From NCBI RefSeq assembly GCF_026003995.1, contig NZ_BPIG01000001.1, forward strand, positions 879,444-943,443: a stretch of 64,000 nt of DNA. The letters run 5' to 3'. Positions 50,200-58,517 of this stretch are shown piece by piece (positions within the stretch are counted from its first letter, which is position 1; every line of letters starts with the position of its first letter). A program made the position numbers and the translations under genes. The stretch comes from Tepidiforma sp. GTDB lineage: Bacteria; Chloroflexota; Dehalococcoidia; Tepidiformales; Tepidiformaceae. The notes under the pieces were generated by a model. That model worked only from the letters and a program-made list of their open reading frames with translations, ran no database searches and was not told where the DNA came from.

Positions 50200-51291
50200 T
50201 CAGCCCGCGCCGGACCGGGCCGCGGCTTCGACGACGCGAGCGCAGTCGAGCATCTCGGGGATGACGAGATATTCGTCCTTCGTGTGCTGGTTGTACCCGC
50301 CGCGGCCGATGACGACGGCGCTGATGCCGCGGCCGCGGAAGACGTTGCCATCGGTGCCGCCGCCGACAGGGTGGGGATTCGGTTCGAAGCCGAGCGAGCG
50401 GAGGACGGGAAAGAGAAGGTCGACGGCGGGGTCGCCGGGTTCGAGCCGGTAGCCCGGGTAGGCCATCCCGAGGCGGGCGTCGATGCGGGCGCCCGGGTGC
50501 CGCTCGCGGACGAGATCGATATGGCGGCGGGCGTTGCGGGCGAGTGTCTCGGCCTTTTCTTCGACCATGGAGCGGAATTCGCCCTGGACGAGGCAGTAGT
50601 CGGGCACGGCGTTGCGGACGAGGCCGCCGCGGATGATGCCGACGTTGCCGGTGGTCTCGCTGTCGAGGCGGCCCTGGGGAAGACCGGCGACCACCTCGGC
50701 GGCGATGGTGATGGCGGGGATGCCTTTTTCGGGTTCGAGGCCGGCATGGGCGCTCCGGCCGTGGACTTCGATGTCGTAGGTGTAGTGGTAGGGCGCCTGG
50801 CCCTGGATGCTGGATGGCGGGCCGCCGCTGTCGATGACGATGGCGACGCGCGCGGTGATGCGAGAGTAGTCCATGTTGGCAGCGCCGACCAGGCCGACTT
50901 CCTCGCCGCGGCTGATGGCGACTTCGACCGGGCGGTGCGGCCCGCCGTCTTCGATGAGCGACTGGAGGACTTCGAGGATGACGGCGCAGCCGGCCTTGTT
51001 GTCGGCGCCGAGGATGGTGGAGCCGTCGCTGCGGATGATATCCGGGCCATCCCAGCGGGGGGTGATGCCGCGGCCCGGCTCGACGGTATCCATGTGGGCG
51101 GAGAGGAGGACCGGCTCGCCGGTGCCCTCCAGGCGGGCGAGGACGTTGCCGGCGGCGTCCTGCACGGCCTGGAGGCCGAGAGCACGGAGGCGGTGTTCGA
51201 GCTCGGCGGCGATGCGGTCCTCGTCGCCGGACGGGGAATCGATGGCGACGAGATCGAGGAACGTCTGCACGATGCGGTCGCGGGTGATCAC
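50200..51291 (-). CDS. M20 family metallopeptidase (PepT-like)
   Basis: 363-residue M20 zinc peptidase. Metal ligands lie in LLSAHMDTVEPGRGI (H and D near 77-79), GADNKAGCAVILEVL (D near 110), EEVGLVGAANMD (EE near 142) and a C-terminal GGGTDGNVFRGRGI segment. The middle dimerisation domain contains EVHGRSAHAGLEPEKGIPAI. Its layout fits PepT-like peptidases or other M20 deacylases; substrate unknown. GTG 51291 with GGAG in the leader. A TATCCT lies further upstream. Confidence 0.88.
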   Translation of the reverse strand: MITRDRIVQTFLDLVAIDSPSGDEDRIAAELEHRLRALGLQAVQDAAGNVLARLEGTGEPVLLSAHMDTVEPGRGITPRWDGPDIIRSDGSTILGADNKAGCAVILEVLQSLIEDGGPHRPVEVAISRGEEVGLVGAANMDYSRITARVAIVIDSGGPPSSIQGQAPYHYTYDIEVHGRSAHAGLEPEKGIPAITIAAEVVAGLPQGRLDSETTGNVGIIRGGLVRNAVPDYCLVQGEFRSMVEEKAETLARNARRHIDLVRERHPGARIDARLGMAYPGYRLEPGDPAVDLLFPVLRSLGFEPNPHPVGGGTDGNVFRGRGISAVVIGRGGYNQHTKDEYLVIPEMLDCARVVEAAARSGAG

Positions 51292-51392
51292 GGGACGAAC
51301 TCCGGGCGCGGGGTCTCGCGCGGGAGAGGATACGCGGGGGCGGACGCAGAAACATTTCTCGCGCCGTTAATGAACGTTTCACGCGGGCGTGG

Positions 51393-51398
51393 CACGGT
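51393..51398 (+). promoter_or_regulatory. -10-like element for leaderless tyrosine phosphatase gene
   Basis: CACGGT ends 6 bases before the ATG at 51405. This is a weak match. Confidence 0.3.
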
Positions 51399-51404
51399 GG
51401 AAGT

Positions 51405-52142
51405 ATGGAAACGTCTACCCTCAGCCGGGAGCTTCGGCTCGAAGTCGCGCACAACGTGCGCCACCTGGGCGGCTACCGCACCATGAGCGGGACCGTGACG
51501 ACGGACGTCACGATTCGCTCGGCGAGCCTGCACCGCCTGACGGAGCGGGGGCTCGAGCAGCTCCGCGAGCAGGACGTGCTGACGATCGTCGATTTCCGCT
51601 CGGACGTGGAGCGGGAGCGGGACGTGACGCCGGACACGCGGCGGTACGGCATCCGGGTGGTGCATGCCCCGGTCTTCCAGCACGACGCTTCGCCGGTCGG
51701 GCTGGCGAACGAGTTCCCGGGCTTCGCGGCGGTCTACGCGATGTTCCTGGAGATGGGCACCGCCGCGTACCGGACACTGTTCGAGACGCTGGCGGAGGCC
51801 GAGGGGCGGGTGCTCTTCCACTGCGCGGCGGGAAAGGACCGGACCGGTGTCGCAGCGGCGCTGCTGCTGGAGCTCGCCGGGGTCGATGACGCGACGATCA
51901 TCGAGGACTACACCGTGACGGAGCTGCTGCTCGCGCCGCTCAAGGACCAGTGGCTGCCGCAGATGCGGGAGCGTGGTTACGACGAGGAGCGCGCGGCCGC
52001 GCTGCTCGCCGCCCCGCGGGAGGACATGGAGGCGACGCTGCGCCACCTGCGGGAGCGGTTCGGGTCGGCGGAAGGGTACGCGCGGGCGATCGGGGTGAGC
52101 GATTCGACGCTCTCGGCAGTGCGGGCGCGGCTCACGGCGTAG
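51405..52142 (+). CDS. tyrosine-protein phosphatase (MptpB/Y-phosphatase3 type)
   Basis: 245-residue protein phosphatase of the Y_phosphatase3 family. The P-loop C-x5-R is FHCAAGKDRTGVAAALLLEL (~139-158), and the N-terminal VAHNVRHLGGYRTMSG (~12-27) is the family opening. The C-terminal REDMEATLRHLRERFGSAEGYARAIG is standard. Related secreted phosphatases act on phosphoinositides or host proteins; this one has no signal peptide. Its stop region overlaps the convergent PAS gene by 11 bases. Confidence 0.9.
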   Translation: METSTLSRELRLEVAHNVRHLGGYRTMSGTVTTDVTIRSASLHRLTERGLEQLREQDVLTIVDFRSDVERERDVTPDTRRYGIRVVHAPVFQHDASPVGLANEFPGFAAVYAMFLEMGTAAYRTLFETLAEAEGRVLFHCAAGKDRTGVAAALLLELAGVDDATIIEDYTVTELLLAPLKDQWLPQMRERGYDEERAAALLAAPREDMEATLRHLRERFGSAEGYARAIGVSDSTLSAVRARLTA

Positions 52143-52587
52143 CGCCGCTGCCCCGGCGGAGCTGTTCGAGTTCGGCTTCGAGGTCGCGCAGCCGGCGGCG
52201 CTGCTGGCGGTCGCGTTCGAAGCGTTCGGTGATGTCGCGGCAGTGGGCGAGCGCGCCGAGGACGGTCCCGGCCTCGTCTTTCACGATGGCGAAGGTCATT
52301 TCGATGTAGAACTCACGGCCGTCGCGGTGGCGGGCGCGGGTCGCGAGGGCGTGGCCGCGGTACTTCGTTTCGCCGGCGGCGAGGGCGCGGTCGTAGCCCT
52401 TCCAGTGCGCGTCCTGGAACTGCTCGGGGATGATGATGTTGAGGTCGCTGCCGATAGCCTCGGCGGCGGCGTAGCCGAAGAGCGCCTCGGCGGCGGGGTT
52501 CCAGACCTGGATGACCCCGTCGGTGCCGGCGAAGATGACGGCGTCGGGCGATTGCTGGAGGAGCAGCGCAGCGAGGGCGGCGTCCAT
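52132..52587 (-). CDS. PAS-domain protein
   Basis: 151-residue single PAS domain. ALLLQQSPDAVIFAGTDGVIQVWNPAAEALFGY (~7-39) and GREFYIEMTFAIVKDEAGTVLGALAHCRDITER (~87-119) are the two ends of the PAS core, which ends in a short basic coiled coil. There is no kinase or output domain, so it is probably a sensor or a partner of another protein. ATG 52587; no clear ribosome site. Overlaps the phosphatase gene by 11 bases at the 3' end. Confidence 0.83.
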   Translation of the reverse strand: MDAALAALLLQQSPDAVIFAGTDGVIQVWNPAAEALFGYAAAEAIGSDLNIIIPEQFQDAHWKGYDRALAAGETKYRGHALATRARHRDGREFYIEMTFAIVKDEAGTVLGALAHCRDITERFERDRQQRRRLRDLEAELEQLRRGSGATP

Positions 52588-52660
52588 GGCGGCCTCCGGG
52601 CGGTGTGATGCCGGGGACGGTACGCCGATCGCGGGACGGTTTCCAGCGCGGTTCGACGCG

Positions 52661-52697
52661 AAAACGGGCCGGCCGGGGAGCACCCGGGCCGGCCCGC
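52661..52697 (-). terminator. intrinsic terminator of the SDR gene
   Basis: On the minus strand an imperfect ~13-bp GC stem (CGGGCCGGCCC..GGCCGGCCCG with one bulge and a 5-base loop) followed by TTTT (52661-52664). It lies just after the SDR stop at 52718. Confidence 0.7.
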
Positions 52698-52717
52698 TGC
52701 GGTGCCGGGGCGGCGAA

Positions 52718-53650
52718 TCAGCCCTGGCTGGCAGCCTTCTTCGCGGCGTAGTGTTCCTCGCGGGTCTCGCGGAAGGACCACGGCACGTACGCGTCGGAGA
52801 GGTCGGTGATCTTGCCCCAGTTCTCGGCGAACCAGTCGGCATCCTTGAACTCGTGGGGGTCGTAGCTGACGCCGCGGTTGGCGACGATGGCGATGCGGGA
52901 GTAGCGGCCGCCCGAGGCGGCGATGCAGATGCCGCTCTCTTCGCACTGCGGGGAGCAGAGGTAGGTGACGGCGGGGGCGACGTGCTCAGGGGCCATGACG
53001 ACGGCGCGCTCGGGGTCGTTGGGGTCGCGGCCCATGAGGTTGGCGGTCATACGGGTCTGGGCGGCGGGGGCGATCAGGTTGACGTTGATGTTGTACTTCT
53101 CGCCCTCGAGCTTGAGGACGTTCATGAGGCCGTACATGCCGGCCTTCGCGGCGCCGTAGTTCGCCTGGCCGAAGTTGCCGATGAGGCCGGAGGTGCTGGT
53201 GGCCATGACGAAGCGGCCGTAGGACTGCTGGCGGAAGACGGGCCAGGCGTGGTGGGCGAGGTTGTAGCACTGCTTGAGGTGGACGCGGATGACGCTGTCC
53301 CAGTCCTGCTCGCTCATGTTGTGGATGGTGACGTCGCGGAGGATGCCGGCGTTGGCGACAACGGCATCGAGGCGGCCCCAGGTGTCGATGGCGAGCTTCA
53401 CCATCTTGTAGCAGTCTTCGAAGCTGCCGACGTCGCCGCCGTCGGCGATAGCTTCGCCGCCGAGGGCCTTGATTTCGTTGACGACCTGCTGGGCGGGGGT
53501 GTCGTCGTGGCCCTCGCCGGAGACGGAGCCGCCGAAGTCGTTGACAATCACCTTCGCGCCGTGCTTCGCGAGGTCGATGGCGTAGGCGCGGCCGAGGCCG
53601 CGGCCAGCGCCGGTGACCAGGACGACCTGGCCATCGAGACGGACTGCCAT
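52718..53650 (-). CDS. short-chain dehydrogenase/reductase
   Basis: 310-residue SDR. The NAD(P) site is VVLVTGAGRGLGRAYAIDLAKHGAKVIVND-like: VTGAGRGLGRAYAI at ~12-25. The catalytic Ser lies in ATSTSGLIGNFGQANYGAAKAG, where Y and K of YGAAK (~164-168) complete the triad. It resembles the 3-hydroxyacyl-CoA dehydrogenase part of peroxisomal multifunctional (MFE-2) enzymes, so fatty acid oxidation is plausible but not shown. A good GGAGGAA ribosome site lies 8 bases before the ATG; TAGCAT further upstream. Terminates at 52661-52697. Confidence 0.89.
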   Translation of the reverse strand: MAVRLDGQVVLVTGAGRGLGRAYAIDLAKHGAKVIVNDFGGSVSGEGHDDTPAQQVVNEIKALGGEAIADGGDVGSFEDCYKMVKLAIDTWGRLDAVVANAGILRDVTIHNMSEQDWDSVIRVHLKQCYNLAHHAWPVFRQQSYGRFVMATSTSGLIGNFGQANYGAAKAGMYGLMNVLKLEGEKYNINVNLIAPAAQTRMTANLMGRDPNDPERAVVMAPEHVAPAVTYLCSPQCEESGICIAASGGRYSRIAIVANRGVSYDPHEFKDADWFAENWGKITDLSDAYVPWSFRETREEHYAAKKAASQG

Positions 53651-53722
53651 GGGTGTTCCTCCGAGGAAGCGGATGTGCGAGCGAATGCTACGCCATCGCG
53701 GGCGTGTGGGCTTCCCCGGCGG

Positions 53723-54808
53723 CTATTTCGCGGCAGCAGCGACGGAGCTGCCGGATTCGATGCCGACGCCGGCGAGGAGGGCGTGGATGCGGCGGGCGTT
53801 TTCGATGATGCGGGCCGCTTCGTGGTTGACGGCCTGTTTGCCGTCGCAGAGGGCCTCGGCCGGGTTCGAATGGATATCGAACTCGATGCCCTGGACGCCG
53901 GCGGCGACGAAGCCGTAGGTCACGCGCTCGACGAGTTTGCGGTCGCCGGAGGAATGGGAGGGGTCGGCGATGAGGGGCAGGTGAGATTTGAGGCGGACGA
54001 TGGGGATCATGCCGACGTCGGCGGCGAAACGGGTTTCGGTTTCGAAGCTCTTGATGCCGCGGTAGCAGAGGATGACGTTCCGGTTGCCCTCGGAGACGGA
54101 GCGGCGTTCGCGGTCGATGCCGGACATGATGTAGGCCGCGGCACAGAGCCACTCGTTCATGTCGTTGCCGAAGCCGTGCTTGAGGATGACGGGCTTGTCG
54201 ACCTTCGAGAGCTCTTCGAGGAGGGGGGAGTACTGGGCGCTCCGGGCGCCGATCTGGATGACGTCGATGCCGTATTCGAGGAAGAGGTCGAGGTGGCGGA
54301 GGTCGATGAGTTCGGAGACGGTGGGGAGGCCGGTCTCGGCCTTCATGGCGGCGGCGATTTCGAGCCCTTTTTTGATATCGAGGCCGCGGTAGTCGTAGGG
54401 ACTGGTGCGGGACTTATCGACGAAGGCGCGGAGGACGTCGACGCCGGCGGCCTTGGCGATGCGGGCGGATTCGAGCGCCTGCTGCTCGGATTCGATAGCG
54501 CAGGGACCGCCGAAGAAGGTGAGATGGGGGCCGCCGACCGGGACGCGGCCGTCGATCCAGACGATGGTGTCCTCGGGGTGGAAGGTGCGCGAGGCGTCCT
54601 TGTACTTCTCGGTGATGCGGATGACGCGGTCGACGCCGGGGAGTTCGAGGATGCGGCCTTCATCGACGACGGAGGCGACGCCTTTGACGCCGATGACGGT
54701 GGTGCTGGAGACGATGGTTTCGCAGCGGAGGCCGTAGTCCTGCGTGATGCGGTTGATGACGCGCTCCACCTGCTCGATGGTGGCGCCTTCGGCCATGTGG
54801 ATGATCAT
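53723..54808 (-). CDS. aroF: 3-deoxy-7-phosphoheptulonate synthase (DAHP synthase, type I beta)
   Basis: 361-residue DAHP synthase, first enzyme of the shikimate pathway. Residues 1-70 form the ferredoxin-like regulatory domain of the beta subclass. The barrel begins GGPCAIESEQQALESA (~100-115) with the metal Cys. Active-site stretches are AFVDKSRTSPYDYRGL, QIGARSAQYSPLLEELS, PVILKHGFGNDMNEWL, NVILCYRGIKSFE and the C-terminal HSNPAEALCDGKQAV. Such enzymes are regulated by aromatic amino acids at the N-domain. Monocistronic. Confidence 0.95.
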   Translation of the reverse strand: MIIHMAEGATIEQVERVINRITQDYGLRCETIVSSTTVIGVKGVASVVDEGRILELPGVDRVIRITEKYKDASRTFHPEDTIVWIDGRVPVGGPHLTFFGGPCAIESEQQALESARIAKAAGVDVLRAFVDKSRTSPYDYRGLDIKKGLEIAAAMKAETGLPTVSELIDLRHLDLFLEYGIDVIQIGARSAQYSPLLEELSKVDKPVILKHGFGNDMNEWLCAAAYIMSGIDRERRSVSEGNRNVILCYRGIKSFETETRFAADVGMIPIVRLKSHLPLIADPSHSSGDRKLVERVTYGFVAAGVQGIEFDIHSNPAEALCDGKQAVNHEAARIIENARRIHALLAGVGIESGSSVAAAAK

Positions 54809-54884
54809 GGGGCGGTCCCGGGAGGGTTATGTTGGCGCGATTATCTCCCGGGACCGGGGTACGGGCGATGGGCGCGGGCGCGGC

Positions 54885-55761
54885 TCAGAAGAGGATGTTC
54901 GAGAGCCGGCGCTGGTACTCGCGGGTGACCGGGGAGTCGAGCCCGAGGATGTCGAAGATGGCAAGCATCGCCTTGCGGGCAGCGCCGTCGGCGAAGGTCC
55001 GGTCGAGGCGGACGGATTCGAGGAGCTCATCCAGCGCCTGCTCGTACTTCTCCTGGGCGGCGAGCATGACCCCCCAGCGGTAGCGCGCGCGAGGGATCGC
55101 GGGGGTTGCGCGCGGGCTTCGCCCTCGAGGTCCTCGCCGGCGTGCCGCTTCTGGCGGAAGCTCATCCAGGAAGATGCGGTGCTTCATGCGCCTTGGCGCG
55201 GCGGTCGGTGGGTGCGCGGTCGAGCAGCTCCTCGGCGGCTGCCGTCGCGGGCCCCGCGGGCGAGGAGGATGCGGCGCCAGCCCGACGACGGCGCCGGCGT
55301 CGTTGCCCGGGACTTGGTTCGGAGGACCTCGCGCGGTAGTCGCTGCTCGGCGCCGTTGCGGCGTCGCCCGTGCGGCGGAGGTCGCTCGGCCTCGCGGAAG
55401 CGCCGCGCTCGGCCGGTGCGGCGCCGAGCACCGGCTGGAAGAACGGCGCGGACCTGCGGCTTCGCCGTACCGCGCCGGCGAACTCGGCGATGACCTTGCC
55501 GTCCTTGAAAGCCTTGACGGCCGGGATGCCCTGGATGCGGTACTGCATCGCGGTGCGGGGGTTTTCGTCGGTGTTGAGCTTTGCGAGGACGACGCGGCCT
55601 TCGTTCTCGGCGGCGACCTTTTCGATGACGGGACCGAGCATGCGGCAGGGGCCGCACCAGGGGGCCCAGAAGTCGACGACGACGGGGAGGGTTTTCGAGC
55701 GCTCGAGCACCTCGTTCGCGAAGGTGGCGTCGGTGACTTCGATGACGGTTGCGGCAGGCAT
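54885..55761 (-). pseudogene. cnoX: thioredoxin-TPR co-chaperone (CnoX/YbbN type), frame-broken in the middle
   Basis: The N-terminal ~100 residues are an intact thioredoxin domain with WCGPC (35-39) and [14 protein letters not shown]. The last ~70 residues (RARYRWGVMLAAQEKYEQAL through QRRLSNILF) are an intact TPR tail of YbbN/CnoX type. The ~400 bases between them (about 55110-55490) carry expected pieces ([40 protein letters not shown]-like [19 protein letters not shown]) in all three frames, with about ten frame changes. Either dense sequence errors or real decay. The start is ATG 55761, with GGAG 9 bases upstream. Confidence 0.8.
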
Positions 55762-55860
55762 CGGGTGCACTCCGTCGGGAAAGTTCGTGCTGTTGCGACG
55801 ATCGTAGCATACCCGGAGGGGGTATGGAACGAGTGTTGGGCGGCGTGCGCCGGGGGTGGG

Positions 55861-56229
55861 TCCAGCAGGCCTGTAAGCCGGATTCTGTACCCCGCCGGAG
55901 CGGGGCGGCAGCCATCTCTCTGGGCGCGGCATCGCTGCCGCGCTCTAGCGGCCAACCCGGGAGTGATGACGGGCCGGGCACCCTCCTCCCCTATTCGGCC
56001 TTGCTCCGGGTGGGGTTTGCACGGCCGCCCCGTTACCGGGACGCCGGTGCGCTCTTACCGCACCATTTCACCCTTACCGCCGGCCCGGTGCCGCGGGCTG
56101 GCGGCGGTATGTTTCTGTTGCACTTTCCGTCGGCTCGCGCCGCCCAGGCGTTACCTGGCACCCTGCCCGGTGGAGTCCGGACTTTCCTCTCCCCGCGCGG
56201 GGCGGGGAGCGGCTGCCCGGCCTGCTGGA
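55861..56229 (-). ncRNA. rnpB: RNase P RNA (class A)
   Basis: Catalytic RNA of RNase P, 369 bases. The P1 helix pairs the 5' end (TCCAGCAGGCC) with the exact complement at the 3' end. The universal core GAGGAAAGTCCGGACTCC, CAGAAA, GGTAAGGGTGAAA, GGTAAGAGCGCACC and the 3'-part ACAGAATCCGGCTTACAGG are all present on the minus strand, and CCGGGTTGGCCGCTAGAG carries the L15-like region. It lies between the thioredoxin gene and a thioesterase gene. Confidence 0.97.
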
Positions 56230-56280
56230 CACCACTATTGTCCCGCGTGCGAGGTGAGGCTGTCGACGGCGGCGGGTCCG

Positions 56281-56286
56281 GTATGA
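56281..56286 (+). promoter_or_regulatory. -10 element for the thioesterase/CoA-transferase genes
   Basis: TATGAT with a ~27-base leader before the ATG at 56320. A GGGGGA lies 8 bases ahead of that ATG. Confidence 0.4.
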
Positions 56287-56319
56287 TGCGGCGGCAGTTC
56301 GGAACCGGGGGACTGGCAG

Positions 56320-56727
56320 ATGGGCATCGAAGCGATGCAGGTCGGCGCGGTGGCGCGCGGTTCGGTGCGGTGCGCACCGGAGCATTTCGCGAGCCGGATC
56401 GTGGCGGGGACGCCGGACGTGTTTTCGACGCCGGCGCTGGGCGCGCTGGTGGAGAAAACGGCGGCGGAGTGGATGGCGCAGCACCTCGACGAGGGGCAGA
56501 TGACGGTCGGGGCGCAGATCGTGATCAACCACACGGCGGCGACGCCTGAGGGGATGGAGGTGACGGCGGAGGTGCGGCTCGTCGCGGTCGACGGGCGGCG
56601 GTTCGACTTCGAGTGGACGGCGCACGACGGGGCGGAGCAGGTGGGCCACGGGACACACCAGCGGTTCGTGGTCGACCGGGGCCGGTTCGAGGTGCGGCTG
56701 GCGGCGAAGCGGGCGGGAGGCCGCTGA
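56320..56727 (+). CDS. hotdog-fold thioesterase (FlK-like)
   Basis: 135-residue single-hotdog protein of the fluoroacetyl-CoA thioesterase/dimeric thioesterase type. TPALGALVEKTAAEWMAQHLDEGQMTVGAQIVINHTAATPEGMEVTAEVRL is the family core: the E in VEKTA, T in MTVG and H of INHTA form the acid-base set. Substrate unknown; the following CoA-transferase suggests a short- or branched-chain acyl-CoA. The stop overlaps the next ATG by 1 base. Confidence 0.86.
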   Translation: MGIEAMQVGAVARGSVRCAPEHFASRIVAGTPDVFSTPALGALVEKTAAEWMAQHLDEGQMTVGAQIVINHTAATPEGMEVTAEVRLVAVDGRRFDFEWTAHDGAEQVGHGTHQRFVVDRGRFEVRLAAKRAGGR

Positions 56728-58115
56728 TGGACCGCGACCGGGCGGCGTGGTTCGCGGCGCGCGGCGGGCTGGAGCTGGACCCCGCGCTGGACATCGCGAT
56801 CACCGGCGAGGACCCGGTCCTGCCCTCGCCGTTCCACCTCGGTGAGGGCGCGGCGGTGGCGCTGGCGCTCGTCGGACAGGAAGCGGCGCGGCTGTGGGCG
56901 CTGCGCGGCGGGCGGAAGCAGGCGATCGCGGTGGATGTGCGGCATGCCGCGGCGTCGCTCCGGAGCTACATGGTGCTGGAGGTGAACGGGCAGGCGGGCG
57001 CGCCGCCGCCGCGCGCGGGTTCGAACGTGACGGCGATATGGCCGTGCGGCGACGGGCGGTTCATCCACCTCCACGGGAGCTTCACGCACGGGCCGGGCAT
57101 CCTCGCGGAGCTGGGGCTCGGCGAAGGCGCGACGGCGGAGGAGATCGCGGCAGCAACCCGGCGGCGCGGAGCGTTCGAGCTGGAGGACGCGCTGGCGGCG
57201 CAGGGGCTGTGCGCGGCCGTGTGCCGGACGCGGGAGGAATGGCGCGCACATCCGCAGGGGCAGGTGCTCGCGGCGCAGCCGGTGGTGACGCTGGAGCGCA
57301 TCGGTGACGCGCCGCCGGAGCCGCTCGCTGAGGCGGACCGGCCGCTGCGGGGCGTGCGCGTGCTCGACCTGACGCGGGTGCTGGCCGGGCCGACGGTGGC
57401 GCGGACGCTGGCGGAGCACGGGGCCGACGTGCTGCACATCGCGAGCCCGAACCTGCCGACCATCGAGCGGTTCGAGATGGACACCGGCCACGGGAAGCGG
57501 CAGGCGCACCTCGACCTCGAGGACCCGGAGCAGGCGGCGACCCTCCGCGAGCTGGTCCGGGGCGCGGACGTGTTTTCGCAGGGGTTCCAGTGGGGGTCGC
57601 TGGAGCGGCGAGGCTTCGGGCCGAAGCAGGCGGCGGAGCTGCGGCCCGGCATCATCTATGTCGCGGAGAACGCGTTCGGCTTCGGCGGGCCGTGGGACGG
57701 GCGGCCGGGCTGGGAGCAGCTCGCGCAGGCGACGACGGGCATCTGCGTGCGGCAGGGCGGCGACGGCGCGCCCGTGCTGGCGCCGGCGGCGATGAACGAC
57801 TACACGACGGGGTACTTCGGGGCAGTTGGAGCGATGATGGCGCTTCGGCGGCGGGCGATGGAGGGCGGGTCGTGGCTGGTGCGGGTGTCGCTGGCGCGGA
57901 CGAGCATGTGGTACTTCGACCTCGGCGACGACCTCGATCCCGCTGACGCGGCGGGCACAGGCGACCTCTCGGCGGCGATGCTGGAGCGGGAGACAGGCTA
58001 CGGGCGGATGCGGTTCCTCCGCCCCGCACTGCGGATGTCGGAGACGGACCCGCACTGGGAGCTGCCGACGGCGCCGCCGGGGAGCGGGGAGCGGCGCTGG
58101 CTCGACCGGCGCTAG
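56727..58115 (+). CDS. family III CoA-transferase (CaiB/BaiF) with N-terminal half-domain
   Basis: 462-residue CoA-transferase. The conserved family III core begins near residue 205 (LRGVRVLDLTRVLAGPTVARTLAEHGADVLHIASP) and contains KRQAHLDLEDPEQA and ADVFSQGFQWGSLERRGFG. The first ~200 residues (GEGAAVALALVGQEAARLWALRGGRKQAIAVDVRHAAASL) resemble another half of a family III fold, giving a fused layout. It transfers CoA between an acid and an acyl-CoA; substrates unknown. Its TAG stop shares a CTAG with the convergent FlgM-like gene. Confidence 0.88.
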   Translation: MDRDRAAWFAARGGLELDPALDIAITGEDPVLPSPFHLGEGAAVALALVGQEAARLWALRGGRKQAIAVDVRHAAASLRSYMVLEVNGQAGAPPPRAGSNVTAIWPCGDGRFIHLHGSFTHGPGILAELGLGEGATAEEIAAATRRRGAFELEDALAAQGLCAAVCRTREEWRAHPQGQVLAAQPVVTLERIGDAPPEPLAEADRPLRGVRVLDLTRVLAGPTVARTLAEHGADVLHIASPNLPTIERFEMDTGHGKRQAHLDLEDPEQAATLRELVRGADVFSQGFQWGSLERRGFGPKQAAELRPGIIYVAENAFGFGGPWDGRPGWEQLAQATTGICVRQGGDGAPVLAPAAMNDYTTGYFGAVGAMMALRRRAMEGGSWLVRVSLARTSMWYFDLGDDLDPADAAGTGDLSAAMLERETGYGRMRFLRPALRMSETDPHWELPTAPPGSGERRWLDRR

Positions 58116-58381
58116 GAGGCGGCGCGGGCGCGGTCCTGCGCAGAGGCCGCAGGGGCGGCGCGGACGATGAAGCGTGACGGCTCAAACGCCGCTGCCGGCG
58201 CTGCCGGGGCGTCGTCGAGGGCGGGCGCGGTGCGGGCGTGCTCGAGGATGGCGCGGGCGACCTCGCGCGGGTCCGGGCAGTAGCGGCCGGTGCGGATGAG
58301 CTCGCGAAGCTCGAAGATGCGGCGGGTGCGGTCGTCGAAGGGGACGACGGCGGGCTTCGGGTCCTGGTTCGATGCGGCCAT
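58112..58381 (-). CDS. FlgM-like anti-sigma-28-type small protein
   Basis: 89-residue protein. The central stretch RRIFELRELIRTGRYCPDPREVARAILEH (~20-48) is the C-terminal sigma-binding pattern of FlgM (R-I-x-E-L-R-x-x-I-x-x-G-x-Y-x-x-D-P-x-x-V-A). The Ala/Pro-rich C-terminal part is disordered. No flagellar or sigma-28 genes are in the window, so the partner is unknown. The ATG at 58381 is 136 bases from the next gene, and that gap shows no further feature. Confidence 0.75.
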   Translation of the reverse strand: MAASNQDPKPAVVPFDDRTRRIFELRELIRTGRYCPDPREVARAILEHARTAPALDDAPAAPAAAFEPSRFIVRAAPAASAQDRARAAS

Positions 58382-58517
58382 GCTGGCACCTCCGCGCGGG
58401 CGTTACACCATGGTGGACGGCACGTGGCGGATGGGTGCGCAGGGGATCCGGCGGGATTCTTTCGGAATTTTCACAATCGGGAAGCAGGGAAAACCCTGTA
58501 CCGGCCGCTGGACGGTC

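Noticed and set aside
52511-54928. An 805-codon plus-strand frame
   Set aside because: Antisense shadow of the SDR and DAHP synthase genes, repetitive Asp/Gly/Val, no known domain.
55110-55490. Diversity-generating retroelement target in the thioredoxin gene
   Set aside because: Changes are indels and mixed substitutions, not A-specific, and no reverse transcriptase or template repeat is in the window.
58382-58517. Non-coding RNA or riboswitch between the FlgM-like gene and the ABC permease
   Set aside because: Only 136 bases with low structure and no recognisable motif; nothing supportable.
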